A stretch of 64,000 nt of DNA from Fen-178 sp049516835. GTDB taxonomy: Bacteria > Acidobacteriota > Terriglobia > Bryobacterales > Bryobacteraceae. The first letter of the stretch is position 1. Each line of letters starts with the position of its first letter. Both the position numbers and the translations under genes were made by a program. The stretch is from contig JBEKSR010000001.1 in NCBI GenBank assembly GCA_049516835.1, forward strand, positions 62,001 through 126,000, read 5' to 3'. The notes under the pieces were generated by a model. The model did no database searches. It was not told the origin of the DNA and was given only the letters and a program-made list of their open reading frames with translations. Shown piece after piece: positions 16,803-26,005 of the stretch.

Positions 16803-17012
16803 ATAAACCCAGGATACCTCAACGTGCCGCGCGCGGACCCGGCTTCAGCGCGGAGTAAGATTACGGATCGAAGTTCCGGGTGAAAACGATGGGCAGGAGG
16901 CTCTCCAGGACGAAGAAGAATCGGCACCTGGTCTACAAGACATGGCACCAGCACTGGGGTTGGGCCACACTTCTCCGCCTGCAACCCATGGGACCCATCA
17001 GTTGGCCGGATG

Positions 17013-17459
17013 CTACGAAGCCGGCACCGGGCTGGGCGCGGCCTTTCTCACCGCGGGCTTTTTGGCCGCAGCTTTCTTGGCTGGTTTGGCCGCGGCTTTC
17101 GCAGCCGCCGCCTTCTTCGCCCTGAACTCAGCCCATCGCTTTCTGGTGGCTTCGGCAATGCGCTCGCGGGCGGCGGGACTCATGTTCCGCTTCTTCGCGG
17201 GCGCCTCTTTGGCCTTGTGGTACTCGGCCCACCGCTTCCGCTGCGCTCGCGCAATCCGCTTTCTTGCGGCCGCGCTCAACGGGCGCTTCCCGCCGCGGGC
17301 AGGCGGCGCTGCCTCGGCGGGCTCGGCGGCGGCGCGCGCCTCGGCCTTCAGCATGCCGCGAAGATCGGCCATCTTCGCGTCTATTTGGTCAAGCTGGTGC
17401 TGATAACCTACCAGCGCCGCTTGGAGAGTTTCGGAATCCAGATGTGCAGGCATAAACAA
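17013..17459 (-). CDS. Lys/Ala-rich basic protein with two repeated DNA-binding-like motifs
   Basis: This is a 148-residue protein. The N-terminus (about 1-45) is a likely helix/coiled coil (YQHQLDQIDAKMADLRGML). Two copies of a motif follow: LSAAARKRIARAQRKRWAEY and MSPAARERIAEATRKRWAEF. The pattern S-x-A-A-R-x-R-I-A-x-A-x-R-K-R-W is like NUMOD3-type nuclease-associated DNA-binding modules. The tail is a histone-H1-like AK/P-rich stretch (KKAAAAKAAAKPAKKAAAKK). It is probably a nucleoid-associated or DNA-binding protein; partners are unknown. Confidence 0.7.
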   Translation of the reverse strand: MFMPAHLDSETLQAALVGYQHQLDQIDAKMADLRGMLKAEARAAAEPAEAAPPARGGKRPLSAAARKRIARAQRKRWAEYHKAKEAPAKKRNMSPAARERIAEATRKRWAEFRAKKAAAAKAAAKPAKKAAAKKPAVRKAAPSPVPAS

Positions 17460-17505
17460 CCAATTATACGCACAAGTGACTCGCCGTGGGTAAGTGGGCT
17501 AGTAA

Positions 17506-20454
17506 CTACGGTCTGGATGGCCCCGCTGCGATCTCCTGCTCGAGCGCCGCCAGCCGGTAGCGCTCGGCCAGCACGCCGGCATCCACGGCAGCCTCGAATT
17601 CCTTGGCCCTCAAGTCGGTTGCCATCCTCTGCAACTGCCGGACATAATCGCCCGCTCTCCTATTGCCGGCTTCGTCCAGAGCAGCGGCGGCATCTTCGAC
17701 CTCGGAAATGCGTTCCTTCTCAAACTGGCCGATGGCCGCCGCCAGCTTGCTCCGCTCTTCCACGGCGGCCGGCCCGCGGGCGGCAAAGAACGCCCGATTC
17801 TGACGGAGCAACGCGGCCAGGTCGGCGTGGACCTTGCCCACCACTCCGCTCCAGCTTTCCATCCGCAGATTGGCCTGCTCCGCCGGTCTCTGAAAAGTGC
17901 TGGGCTTGGCCATGCTGGGAGAATCGTAGATGGCGTTGAAGACCAGCTTGTAGGCGCCGTGCGATTGCCCGCGCCACTGCGGCTTGAAACCGAACAGATA
18001 GATTCGCCCATCGCCGGAGAAGACTTCGAGCGCGGCGGCTCTTCCCTGAATGCGTTCGGGGTGCAGCAGGTAACCGCTCTCGAGCGGATTCCGGTCCCTG
18101 GGGTAAGTAGCCAGAACCGCGCCACGGAAACCGCTCTTCTGCTCGAACGCCGGTCCCCGCTCGAACATGACAATCGGCTCGCGCGGCATTCCCCAAAGCG
18201 CCGGATGCGCCGGGTCGCGCAGCTCGATTCGCAGAAGCGATCCCGAGCAGTAAAACTGGTCGTTGCCGATGCCGCTCAGGATATTGGCGACCGGCAAATG
18301 GAGCTCATCAATGGCCATGAGCGAGGCGTTGTTGAATGCGATCAGAGTGCCTCCTCCATCGACGAAAGAGCGCAAGGCGTCCACGCCGGCCGGGCCCAGG
18401 CCGCCAGCGTACTCTCCGGGAATCGAGCCTGGCGCGTAACCGTCCATGATCGACCTCGGCGTGCCATCGGGGATGATGATCGCATCGAACCGCTCCCGCA
18501 GGTGCCCGGCCTGAATGTCGCCGTTGCGCAGCGTAATGGGCGCGAAGCCATAATCCTCGAGAATCCATCGAGTCCACCCCTCGTCGATGGCCGGAACCCA
18601 GGAGCGGTACAGGCCGACGCGAGGCTTCTTGGTGGAGACCGCGTCCTGGGGCAGTTTGGCGACGGCCGCCGCGTTCACGGAGTACTTGCGCGCGATCTCC
18701 GCCAGACGCTCCCGATCGATACCGGAGACCACCATGGCGCCCGGCTCCCCGTCGTTCTTGGCAAAACCGACCTGGGCGCCAAGCTTGAGGGCCTCGTTGA
18801 TCGCTTTGAAACTGGCGTTGGTCTGATGGCTGATTACGTAGGCCGCGCCGGTTCCCTGAACGCCGCCATCGGGAGGCGTCACTTCCTTGATCGGTTGCAG
18901 GCCGGCGCGCTGTTCGGGTGTGACTGGCTTCAGGACGGCCGCCACTTCCACCCCCATCTGCATGGGGAGAGTCCAGCCCGCCACATCGTAGGGCCGGATG
19001 GGCGGCCCATTCGGGGACTCTCGCAAATCCGGGTAATGTTGCGGCTCGAACAGTTCTTTCACCAGCGGAGCGAATGGCTGGTCCATCAGGACCACCCACG
19101 CGCCCCGGTACTCGCGGCCATTGGCCGCGAATGGCTGCGCGGCTTGGTGCACCTCGATGCCGTTGACGAGCAGCTTTTCCACCAGGATTGCGGCCGTGGG
19201 CGGGTCGCGCTGCTCCCGCGGGATGACGTAGGCAAACGGCGGCTCGTTGCGGAATCGCTCGATGTTATCGCGGCCAGCCTGGTAGCGGTTGAAGAGCAGC
19301 ACCTGGCGGTATTTCGCCGCGGTGTCCAGCACCGCCATGGAGCCGCCCAGCATATAGCGGACAGCATCGCCCAAGCGCCACCAGCCGCCTTTCCAGGGGC
19401 TGTTGTAGAACACCTCCGAGCGCAAGAGCTGGCGATCCCTCGGAAAGTCCTCGACCGTGTAGAACTGGGGTGTCGCATAGCGGTACAGGGCGGTTTCCGT
19501 GAAGAAAGAGATGCTGTTCCGGAAAATGCTTGTGAAGTCCATGAACCCCGGATACCAGTTGTCGAAACCCACCCGGTGGACCGCGCCGGGCATCTGGTGC
19601 TCGTCCAGATACGCGCCCATGTTGATGCCCAGCACATTGAGCCAGCGCATCATCAGAGGGTGAATATTGGAGGAGATGGGCTCGGTGAAAGGCGGGATGA
19701 AAATCCGCGCGGGAAAGGGCGCGGTCTGATGATGGCAGTAGAAGACCACCGGGGCGAACTCCAGCTCCGCGCGGGTTACTTCCCGCGATTCGAGCATGTT
19801 GTTCATGTAGCCGTCCCGGTTGTTGTCGTGGCCCACATACTCTTGATACAGATCCGGCAAGGGGCTCACTTCGTAGGGGGTGCCCAGGTTCTTCCGGTAC
19901 CAGGCGACCACCTCATTCTGACCGTCCGGGTTGAGCGTCGGCCAGAGAATGACAATCACGTTGTCGAGGATGGCGTCGATCTCGGGATTGCCCTCGGTGG
20001 CAACCAGTTTGTAAGCCAGCAGAATGGACTGCTGCGCGCCGGCCACCTCGCTGGAGTGCATGCCGCCATCGATGTGCACGATGGCCTTGCCTTCACGGGC
20101 CAGCGCCTGGGCGGCTTCGCCGGTGAGCCCGCGGGCGAGGGCCAGCCGCTGAGAGATGGACTTGTACTGATCCAACCGGGCCAAGTTCTGGGGCGAAGAG
20201 ATGAGCGCGATCTCCCAATCCAGGCCACGTGTGGTCTTGCCCACGGAAATCATCTTGATCCGATTGGAACTCGCGGCCAGACGGTGGAAGTACTCCCGCG
20301 ATTCGTCGTAGCTGGCAAGGTAGAAATCGTCGCCGGGCTTATGGCCGAGCACCGATTCCGGCGTGGGAACGGTTTGAGCCACGGCAGGGCCTGGCGATGA
20401 CAGCAGGATGACCGTCGCCAGGGCCAAGGCGCAGATAACGGACTTTGCAGGCAT
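17506..20454 (-). CDS. M14-family zinc carboxypeptidase, large secreted form
   Basis: This is a 982-residue protein with a signal peptide ending in PGPAVAQ. The M14 domain occupies about 35-380. The zinc motif HxxE is HIDGGMHSSEVAGAQ (His133, Glu136), and LWPTLNPDGQNEV matches the M14 strand with a substrate-binding Asn-Pro-Asp-Gly. A further zinc-ligand histidine may be in VVFYCHHQTAPF. The rest includes a class-I glutamine amidotransferase-like/ThuA-like region (RVGLYRSWVPAIDEGWTRWI, DAIIIPDGT and GGGTLIAFNNAS) and a helical C-terminus. Such large M14 proteins are typical of Acidobacteria and Bacteroidetes. Substrate is unknown. Confidence 0.88.
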   Translation of the reverse strand: MPAKSVICALALATVILLSSPGPAVAQTVPTPESVLGHKPGDDFYLASYDESREYFHRLAASSNRIKMISVGKTTRGLDWEIALISSPQNLARLDQYKSISQRLALARGLTGEAAQALAREGKAIVHIDGGMHSSEVAGAQQSILLAYKLVATEGNPEIDAILDNVIVILWPTLNPDGQNEVVAWYRKNLGTPYEVSPLPDLYQEYVGHDNNRDGYMNNMLESREVTRAELEFAPVVFYCHHQTAPFPARIFIPPFTEPISSNIHPLMMRWLNVLGINMGAYLDEHQMPGAVHRVGFDNWYPGFMDFTSIFRNSISFFTETALYRYATPQFYTVEDFPRDRQLLRSEVFYNSPWKGGWWRLGDAVRYMLGGSMAVLDTAAKYRQVLLFNRYQAGRDNIERFRNEPPFAYVIPREQRDPPTAAILVEKLLVNGIEVHQAAQPFAANGREYRGAWVVLMDQPFAPLVKELFEPQHYPDLRESPNGPPIRPYDVAGWTLPMQMGVEVAAVLKPVTPEQRAGLQPIKEVTPPDGGVQGTGAAYVISHQTNASFKAINEALKLGAQVGFAKNDGEPGAMVVSGIDRERLAEIARKYSVNAAAVAKLPQDAVSTKKPRVGLYRSWVPAIDEGWTRWILEDYGFAPITLRNGDIQAGHLRERFDAIIIPDGTPRSIMDGYAPGSIPGEYAGGLGPAGVDALRSFVDGGGTLIAFNNASLMAIDELHLPVANILSGIGNDQFYCSGSLLRIELRDPAHPALWGMPREPIVMFERGPAFEQKSGFRGAVLATYPRDRNPLESGYLLHPERIQGRAAALEVFSGDGRIYLFGFKPQWRGQSHGAYKLVFNAIYDSPSMAKPSTFQRPAEQANLRMESWSGVVGKVHADLAALLRQNRAFFAARGPAAVEERSKLAAAIGQFEKERISEVEDAAAALDEAGNRRAGDYVRQLQRMATDLRAKEFEAAVDAGVLAERYRLAALEQEIAAGPSRP

Positions 20455-20495
20455 GTCTCAAATGGTAGCCGGGCGATTCGATGGATGTAAAGACG

Positions 20496-20527
20496 GGGTA
20501 GCGCCGGCGGTCTTGCCGCCGGTGGGG
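20496..20527. repeat. short palindrome GTAGCGCCGGCGG, copy 1
   Basis: The sequence GGGTAGCGCCGGCGG-TCTTG-CCGCCGGTGGGG forms a hairpin between the divergent M14 and S9 genes. A related element (TAGCGCCGGCGG...CCGCCGGCGGG) lies at 40025-40078, upstream of the PBP gene. It is too short to class further. Confidence 0.55.
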
Positions 20528-20577
20528 TGCCAGTTTGACTTCCCCTCGTGGTTTCCCATAAGATCTTCGTGTCTCCT

Positions 20578-23046
20578 ATGAAACCCGTATCAAGAGCTTC
20601 GATTCTCGTCCTATCGGCTCTGCTGCTTTTCGGCGCCGAGCCGTACCGGAAGCCGCCCCAAGCGGTTCTGGACGTCCTGAACGCGCCCGCCACACCGGCC
20701 CTGTCACTCAGCCCCTCCCGCGCCTATGCCATTCAGGGTTCGCCGGTGCGCTATCCTCCCATTGCGGAACTGGCGCAGCCCATGTTGCGGCTGGCCGGGC
20801 TGCGCATCAATCCCCAGACCAACGGCCTGCACAATACAACCTTCGACAGCAGCCTGACGTTACGCAAGATTCCCGAAGGCACCGAGATCAAGGTGGACCT
20901 GCCGCCGGGCCCAGAGGGCGCCCCCAAGCTGGGCACGGGACGCTGGAGTCCCGACAGCACCCACTTCGCCTTCACGCACACTACGGCCAACGGCATCGAA
21001 CTGTGGATCGGCGACACCGCCACCGGCAAGAGCCACAGGGCGGAAGGTGTGCGGGTCAACGGCGTCATGGGAGGAAGGGGCGTGCCCTTTGGGCCCGGCG
21101 GGCGCGGGGGCTTTGGCGGCGGGGCTTCCGACGTGCAGTGGATGCCCGATGGCAAAGCCTTGCTGGTGGAAACGGTCAAGCCCAACCGCGGCGCGCCTCC
21201 GCCCGAGCCTTTGGTCCCCACCGGTCCGCATGTGCAGGAGAGCCTCGGCGGCGCCGCTCCCATGGAGACGCTCGAAGACATGTTGCAGAACCCGCATGAC
21301 GAAGACTTGTTCGAGTATTACGCCACCTCGCAGCTTGCTCTTGTCGACCTCGCCAGCGGCAAGGTGACGCCCATTGGAAAGGCGGGAATCGTCGAGTCGG
21401 CGCGCATCTCGCCCGACGGCAAATACATCCTGGTGACCACCGTGCACCGTCCCTTCTCGTACCTCCACGCCGTAAGATCGTTCCCCAGGGAAATCGAGGT
21501 CTGGGACCGCGCCGGCAAGATTCTGCACAAGGTGGCCAGCCTGCCGCTCGAAGACAAGGTCCCCATCAACGGCGTGCCCACCGGCCCGCGCAGCGTCCAA
21601 TGGCGGCCCAGCGAACCCGCGACGCTCATCTGGGCGGAGGCGCTGGATGGCGGCGATCTGAAAAACAAGGCGCCCTATCGCGACCACATCCTGGCGTTCG
21701 AGGCGCCGTTCACCGGCCAGCCGCGGGAGCTGCTCAAGACCGAGCAGCGGTTCCAGGGAATCCAGATGGCGGAAAAGGGTGGCATGGCGCTGGTGGAAGA
21801 CTTCGAGCGCTTGAAGCGCTGGTCGCGCACCTTCCAGATCGACCTGGACAAGCCCGACGCGGCCCCCAAGCTGATCTGGGCGCGCAATAACCAGGATCGC
21901 TACCACGACCCCGGCCGCCCCATGGAAAAAACCCTGCCCAGCGGCGGTATGGCCATCCTGCAGGATGGCGACAACATTTTCCTGACCGGCACGGGATCGT
22001 CGCCCGAGGGCGATCGGCCTTTCCTGGATCGCTTCAATCTCGCTACCCGGAAGACCGAGCGGCTGTTCCGCTCGGACGACCAGCACTACGAGACCGTGGT
22101 CGCGCTCCTCGATGCGCACGGAGAGAAGTTCCTGACGCGGCGCGAGAGCCCCACCGAGCCCCCCAACTACTATGTGAGGACGCCCGCCGGGTCCATGACC
22201 GCAGTGACCAGGTTCCCCGACCCTCAGCCCTCGATACGCGGCATCCACAAGCAACTGGTGAAATACAAGCGCAACGATGGCGTGGACCTTTCCTTCACGC
22301 TGTATCTCCCTCCCGATTACAAGCCCGGCGAGAAACTGCCGACTTTGGTGTGGGCCTACCCCTACGAATACAACGACGCCGACACCGCCGGCCAGGTGAG
22401 CGGCTCGACCCAGCGGTTCACCGAAATGACGGGCTATTCGCAATTGTTCTTCGTGCTCGACGGCTACGCCGTGCTGGACAACGCAGCCATGCCGGTGGTG
22501 GGCGATCCGGATACGGTCAATAACACTTATGTCGAGCAGATCGTGGCGGACGCCAAAGCGGCCATCGACAAGGCCACGGAGATGGGCGTGACCGACCCCG
22601 CGCGCGTGGGCGTCGGCGGACACAGCTACGGCGCTTTCATGACCGCCAACCTGCTGGCGCACTCGAACCTCTTCAAGGCCGGCATCGCCGAGAGCGGCGC
22701 CCACAACCGCACCCTGACCCCCTTTGGTTTTCAGAGCGAGACGCGCACCCTGTGGCAGGCGCCCGAGGTGTACATCAAGATGTCGCCATTCATGTACGCC
22801 GACAAGATCAAGGCGCCGCTGCTGCTGATCCACGGCGAGGCCGACGACAACTCCGGCACGTTCCCGATTCAGTCCGACCGCATGTACCAGGCCGTCCGCG
22901 GCAATGGCGGCACCGTGCGCCTGGTCTTCCTTCCCTTCGAAGCCCACGGCTACCGCGGGAAGGAGACCATCGAGCACGTCTTGTGGGAGAAGTTCGCCTG
23001 GTTCGACAAGTACGTAAAGAACGCAGGCGCCGCCAGCGGCGACTGA
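20578..23046 (+). CDS. S9-family peptidase (glutamyl endopeptidase-like, S9D)
   Basis: This is a secreted serine peptidase of 822 residues. The ATG at 20578 is preferred because a signal-like sequence follows directly (SRASILVLSALLLFGAEPY). The N-terminal beta-propeller includes VLDVLNAPATPALSLSPSRA and ELAQPMLRLAGLRINPQTN, a start typical of plant chloroplast glutamyl peptidase-like S9D enzymes. The C-terminal alpha/beta-hydrolase domain carries Ser683 in GVGGHSYGAF, an Asp at 756/757 in HGEADDNSG, and His790 in FEAHGYRG. It converges with the HDOD gene, whose stop lies 4 bases away. Confidence 0.9.
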   Translation: MKPVSRASILVLSALLLFGAEPYRKPPQAVLDVLNAPATPALSLSPSRAYAIQGSPVRYPPIAELAQPMLRLAGLRINPQTNGLHNTTFDSSLTLRKIPEGTEIKVDLPPGPEGAPKLGTGRWSPDSTHFAFTHTTANGIELWIGDTATGKSHRAEGVRVNGVMGGRGVPFGPGGRGGFGGGASDVQWMPDGKALLVETVKPNRGAPPPEPLVPTGPHVQESLGGAAPMETLEDMLQNPHDEDLFEYYATSQLALVDLASGKVTPIGKAGIVESARISPDGKYILVTTVHRPFSYLHAVRSFPREIEVWDRAGKILHKVASLPLEDKVPINGVPTGPRSVQWRPSEPATLIWAEALDGGDLKNKAPYRDHILAFEAPFTGQPRELLKTEQRFQGIQMAEKGGMALVEDFERLKRWSRTFQIDLDKPDAAPKLIWARNNQDRYHDPGRPMEKTLPSGGMAILQDGDNIFLTGTGSSPEGDRPFLDRFNLATRKTERLFRSDDQHYETVVALLDAHGEKFLTRRESPTEPPNYYVRTPAGSMTAVTRFPDPQPSIRGIHKQLVKYKRNDGVDLSFTLYLPPDYKPGEKLPTLVWAYPYEYNDADTAGQVSGSTQRFTEMTGYSQLFFVLDGYAVLDNAAMPVVGDPDTVNNTYVEQIVADAKAAIDKATEMGVTDPARVGVGGHSYGAFMTANLLAHSNLFKAGIAESGAHNRTLTPFGFQSETRTLWQAPEVYIKMSPFMYADKIKAPLLLIHGEADDNSGTFPIQSDRMYQAVRGNGGTVRLVFLPFEAHGYRGKETIEHVLWEKFAWFDKYVKNAGAASGD

Positions 23047-23049
23047 CCC

Positions 23050-24114
23050 TCAGGCGATCAGCGTCAACGGCGGCCGCCGGTGGCGCCAGGCTTCCAGGCT
23101 GTGGACGGTGACGCCGGTGCTGCCCATGCACAGACCGACTCGATGCGCGGACGGCGTGTCTTCCAGGTGACCCAGACGACACTCGACCAAATTGAGCAAG
23201 TGCGCCAGAGGGGAATCGGTCCGCTCCGGCTGATGGTGGTAGCGAATGGCCTCCACATACCTGGCGGGCAATCTCCAGGACGCGGCAATGTCCGCGCCGG
23301 CGTTTCCATGGTCGCACCCGATCAGGAGGTTCTCGGCATACACCGGCGGGCATCCATAATCGAGCAGCCCCTGCATGGTGGCGGAATCGAATAGATTGAG
23401 CCGATCGATCAGCAGTTTGCCGATGTCGTGCAACAGCCCACACAGAAAAGCCTCTTCGCTGTCGATCCCCGGCGCCCGAGCCGCCAGGTGACGCGCCAGT
23501 TCGGCGGCTTCCAGCGCGTGCAGGAGCAGCGGCCGCATGGATGGCCGCGTGAAGATCGGCCGGAAGACGGTGGCCGCGATTCTGTCGATCTGCCCGGCGG
23601 CGGATTCCGGCCGGTCCAGAAGCTGCAAAATGCGAAGGGCAGCCTGCCGAAAGACCGGCAGCGACGACTTGGCAGAAACCTTGACGTCCGTTCCCCGCGT
23701 CACGTTCTCGAGCGCGTTCACGGGATCCATGCTCCACGAGTGCTCCTTGGCCAGGCGGCGCAGCTCGGCGACGATTTCCGCGGTGGAACGCGGCTCGGTG
23801 GCGCGAAGCTCGTAAAGCTCGTCAAAGCGATTCGCGATATGGATGATCTCGGCCAGCCGCCGGAGGTGTTCGGGGGCATCCGCCGCGTGGTGGAAGGCGC
23901 GCAGCAGCGCCAGGATCAGCGCCTCCTCGTCCGCCAAGTGCGGAAGAGTTTCAAGCGGCGAATGGTGCAACAGGGCCGCCGACTCGACACCGACCTTCAC
24001 GGGAGACGCCAGAAACAGTTGGTGGGCGATGCACTGTGCGACCGCCGCAACTCGCCGGCAGTGACGGAGCAGGCACGAATCGGCGGGCGCGCACACACTG
24101 AGCTTCGGCGACAT
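23050..24114 (-). CDS. HDOD-domain signalling protein
   Basis: This is a 354-residue cytoplasmic protein. The C-terminal half is an HDOD module: FRQAALRILQLL, FLCGLLHDIGKLLIDRL, CDHGNAGADIAASWRLPARY and VEAIRYHHQPE. The first part has another HD-like segment (CRRVAAVAQCIAHQLF and ALLHHSPLETLPHL), so the protein may contain two HD folds. HDOD proteins regulate signalling, often near two-component systems or c-di-GMP circuits, and many lack hydrolase activity. The LLHD pair is kept here. No kinase or GGDEF partner is adjacent. Confidence 0.82.
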   Translation of the reverse strand: MSPKLSVCAPADSCLLRHCRRVAAVAQCIAHQLFLASPVKVGVESAALLHHSPLETLPHLADEEALILALLRAFHHAADAPEHLRRLAEIIHIANRFDELYELRATEPRSTAEIVAELRRLAKEHSWSMDPVNALENVTRGTDVKVSAKSSLPVFRQAALRILQLLDRPESAAGQIDRIAATVFRPIFTRPSMRPLLLHALEAAELARHLAARAPGIDSEEAFLCGLLHDIGKLLIDRLNLFDSATMQGLLDYGCPPVYAENLLIGCDHGNAGADIAASWRLPARYVEAIRYHHQPERTDSPLAHLLNLVECRLGHLEDTPSAHRVGLCMGSTGVTVHSLEAWRHRRPPLTLIA

Positions 24115-24194
24115 GACCTTCTTCCTTTATCGGAGAATTTCTCAGGTCTTTCTCTGTTGTCCTTGGTTAACAGCGCGCGCCGGAAGACGCTTCT

Positions 24195-25988
24195 CTACCC
24201 CTTCTCCGGCATGACCATCAGCACCACGCGAGAGGGGTGCGCGCGATCGTGATACACCGTCTGGCTCGCCTTGACGAGCCGGGTCTCATCGGCAATCGGC
24301 GCGCCCGTGTTGGGGTTGCGGTCAAACCTCGGAAAGTTGCCGCTTGAAATCTCCACGCGGATCCGGTGGCCTTTCAAAAACACGTTGCCGGTCACGCCCG
24401 CGTCCACCGCCACCATGTAGATTTCGCCGGCTCGCGCCAGTTCCGGCTTCTCCAGAGAGTTGCGGTATCGCAGCCGCAGGATCCCGTCCGTCAGGTTGCG
24501 CGCGGAGCCGTCCGGAAACACGTCCACCAGCTTCGCGGTGAAGTCCGTGTCCATGGCGCTGGTCGAGACGTAGAGCACCACCTTGACCGGCCCGATGGCC
24601 TCCACGTCCCTTTTCAACTGCCTGCTGGTGTATACCAGCACGTCCGCGCGCCGCTCCACCGGGCGCTGGTCCATCGGCCCCCAGGGGAACACCCGCGGAT
24701 TGCAGCACACGGCGCCGCCGCGCGTGGGCGCCGGGTCGCGCGGATCGAACACATAATGGTCCCGGGAGCCATGCCGCGCGGGCCGGTCGCTGAGGGCGCC
24801 GTCACCCTCGAGCGTGTTGGCGCGGCCGCCGCCTTCCAGGTAGAAATTCCGCGCACGCGCCTGCTGGGGCGGCCACTCGCGCTCCTCGCGCCATCGGTTG
24901 GCGCCCATCACGAAGATCCGCACCGGCGGCTGGGAAACCAGCGGCGTGTCTTTCCCCATCAGCCACTGGTCGAACCACTCGAGTTGCAGCGAGCGCATGG
25001 GGACCGCGGCCTGGGGTCCGAAATCCACGCCCGCGAATTGGTACGACATGTTATGCGGCCACGGCCCCACCAGAATCCGGTTCAGGCCCGAAGTCTTGTG
25101 CAGCGCCGCGTAGGCCTCCAGATCGCTCTGGGCGAAGTTGTCATACCACCCCCCCACCGAAAACACGGGGATGCGGACCTTCTGAATCTGCTCTTTGGTG
25201 CTGATGGCGCGCCAGAACGAATCGAACGCCGGATGGTCCACCGCCTCGCGATACATATCCGAGGGCCTGCCGGTGGCCGCCACGTCCGCCGTGCGGATCG
25301 GCAGGTGCAGCACAAACTTGCTGAAATCCGGCAGATAACCCGGCACCTTCAGGTTCTCGGACATCCACTCCAGCCGGTTTCCCAGCTTCATAGCGCCGCC
25401 CGTCGAGTAGAACCGGTCGCGGTAATCGTCGTACCCCGAGACTACCGGGAAGATGGCCTTCAGGTGCGGATTGTCGAGCAGCGCTGCCTTCCACTGCACG
25501 ATCCCCAGGTACGAACCGCCGATCATCCCAACCTTGCCGTCGGACCACGGCTGCCGCGCGATCCAGTTCAACGTGTCGTCGCCGTCCGCCGGCTCCTGTT
25601 CGAGCGGCTGAAAGGATCCCTCCGATTCGTAGCGCCCGCGCACGTCTTCCACCATCACCGCGTAGCCGTGGTCCACGAAGGCCTGGTAATTCGAGGTGAT
25701 GCCGGCGCCCTTCCCGTACGGCGTGCGCACCAGAATCGTGGGGACTCGGGCGTGCTCGGAGGGCAGAAAAACGTTGGCCGACAGGTGCACTCCGTCGCGC
25801 ATCGGAACCGGCACGTTCAGTGGCTTGACCGCGGGCCTCTGCGCCCAGGCGAAGCCCACACAAACCAGGCACAAAACCAGCAGATGTGGGGCAGGCTTTT
25901 CAGCCTGCGGACCCGCTTTCCGGCGGGTCCAGCCGGCCGGAAGGCCGGCTTGCGGGCAGGATTGCCCGCCCCACAGCTTCACCCCCAT
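24195..25988 (-). CDS. CocE/NonD family hydrolase (S15-like), N-terminus invaded by a palindromic repeat
   Basis: This enzyme is an alpha/beta hydrolase related to cocaine esterase and X-Pro dipeptidyl-peptidases. The core begins NVPVPMRDGVHLSANVFLP. The nucleophile motif is GMIGGSYLGIVQWKAA. Further motifs are VVSGYDDYRDRFY and the late jelly-roll domain, VYTSRQLKRDVEAIGPVKV and RIEVSSGNFPRFDRN. The hydrophobic signal core LLVLCLVCVGFAWAQ is preceded in frame by about 33 residues encoded by a 91-base palindromic repeat. No ATG lies between repeat and signal core. ATG at 25988 is the nearest upstream start, giving 597 residues; an ATG at 26036 would overlap the upstream gene. Confidence 0.85.
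   Translation of the reverse strand: MGVKLWGGQSCPQAGLPAGWTRRKAGPQAEKPAPHLLVLCLVCVGFAWAQRPAVKPLNVPVPMRDGVHLSANVFLPSEHARVPTILVRTPYGKGAGITSNYQAFVDHGYAVMVEDVRGRYESEGSFQPLEQEPADGDDTLNWIARQPWSDGKVGMIGGSYLGIVQWKAALLDNPHLKAIFPVVSGYDDYRDRFYSTGGAMKLGNRLEWMSENLKVPGYLPDFSKFVLHLPIRTADVAATGRPSDMYREAVDHPAFDSFWRAISTKEQIQKVRIPVFSVGGWYDNFAQSDLEAYAALHKTSGLNRILVGPWPHNMSYQFAGVDFGPQAAVPMRSLQLEWFDQWLMGKDTPLVSQPPVRIFVMGANRWREEREWPPQQARARNFYLEGGGRANTLEGDGALSDRPARHGSRDHYVFDPRDPAPTRGGAVCCNPRVFPWGPMDQRPVERRADVLVYTSRQLKRDVEAIGPVKVVLYVSTSAMDTDFTAKLVDVFPDGSARNLTDGILRLRYRNSLEKPELARAGEIYMVAVDAGVTGNVFLKGHRIRVEISSGNFPRFDRNPNTGAPIADETRLVKASQTVYHDRAHPSRVVLMVMPEKG
25885..25975. repeat. mosaic palindromic repeat (GGGGCAGGC type), copy 1
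   Basis: The outer arms are TGTGGGGC and GCCCCACA. Inside are four small palindromes in a row: GCAGGCTTTTCAGCCTGC, GACCCGCTTTCCGGCGGGTC, CCGGCCGGAAGGCCGG and GCGGGCAGGATTGCCCGC. The whole element lies within the 5' coding end of the CocE hydrolase. Copy 2, with the same four-block plan, is at 43446-43529. Confidence 0.8.
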
Positions 25989-26005
25989 TTCGTGACACAG
26001 CCGCG

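Noticed and set aside
17827..20400. An 857-codon plus-strand frame opposite the M14 peptidase
   Set aside because: The minus-strand gene has zinc motifs and a signal peptide. The plus frame is Arg/His/Gly-rich antisense noise.
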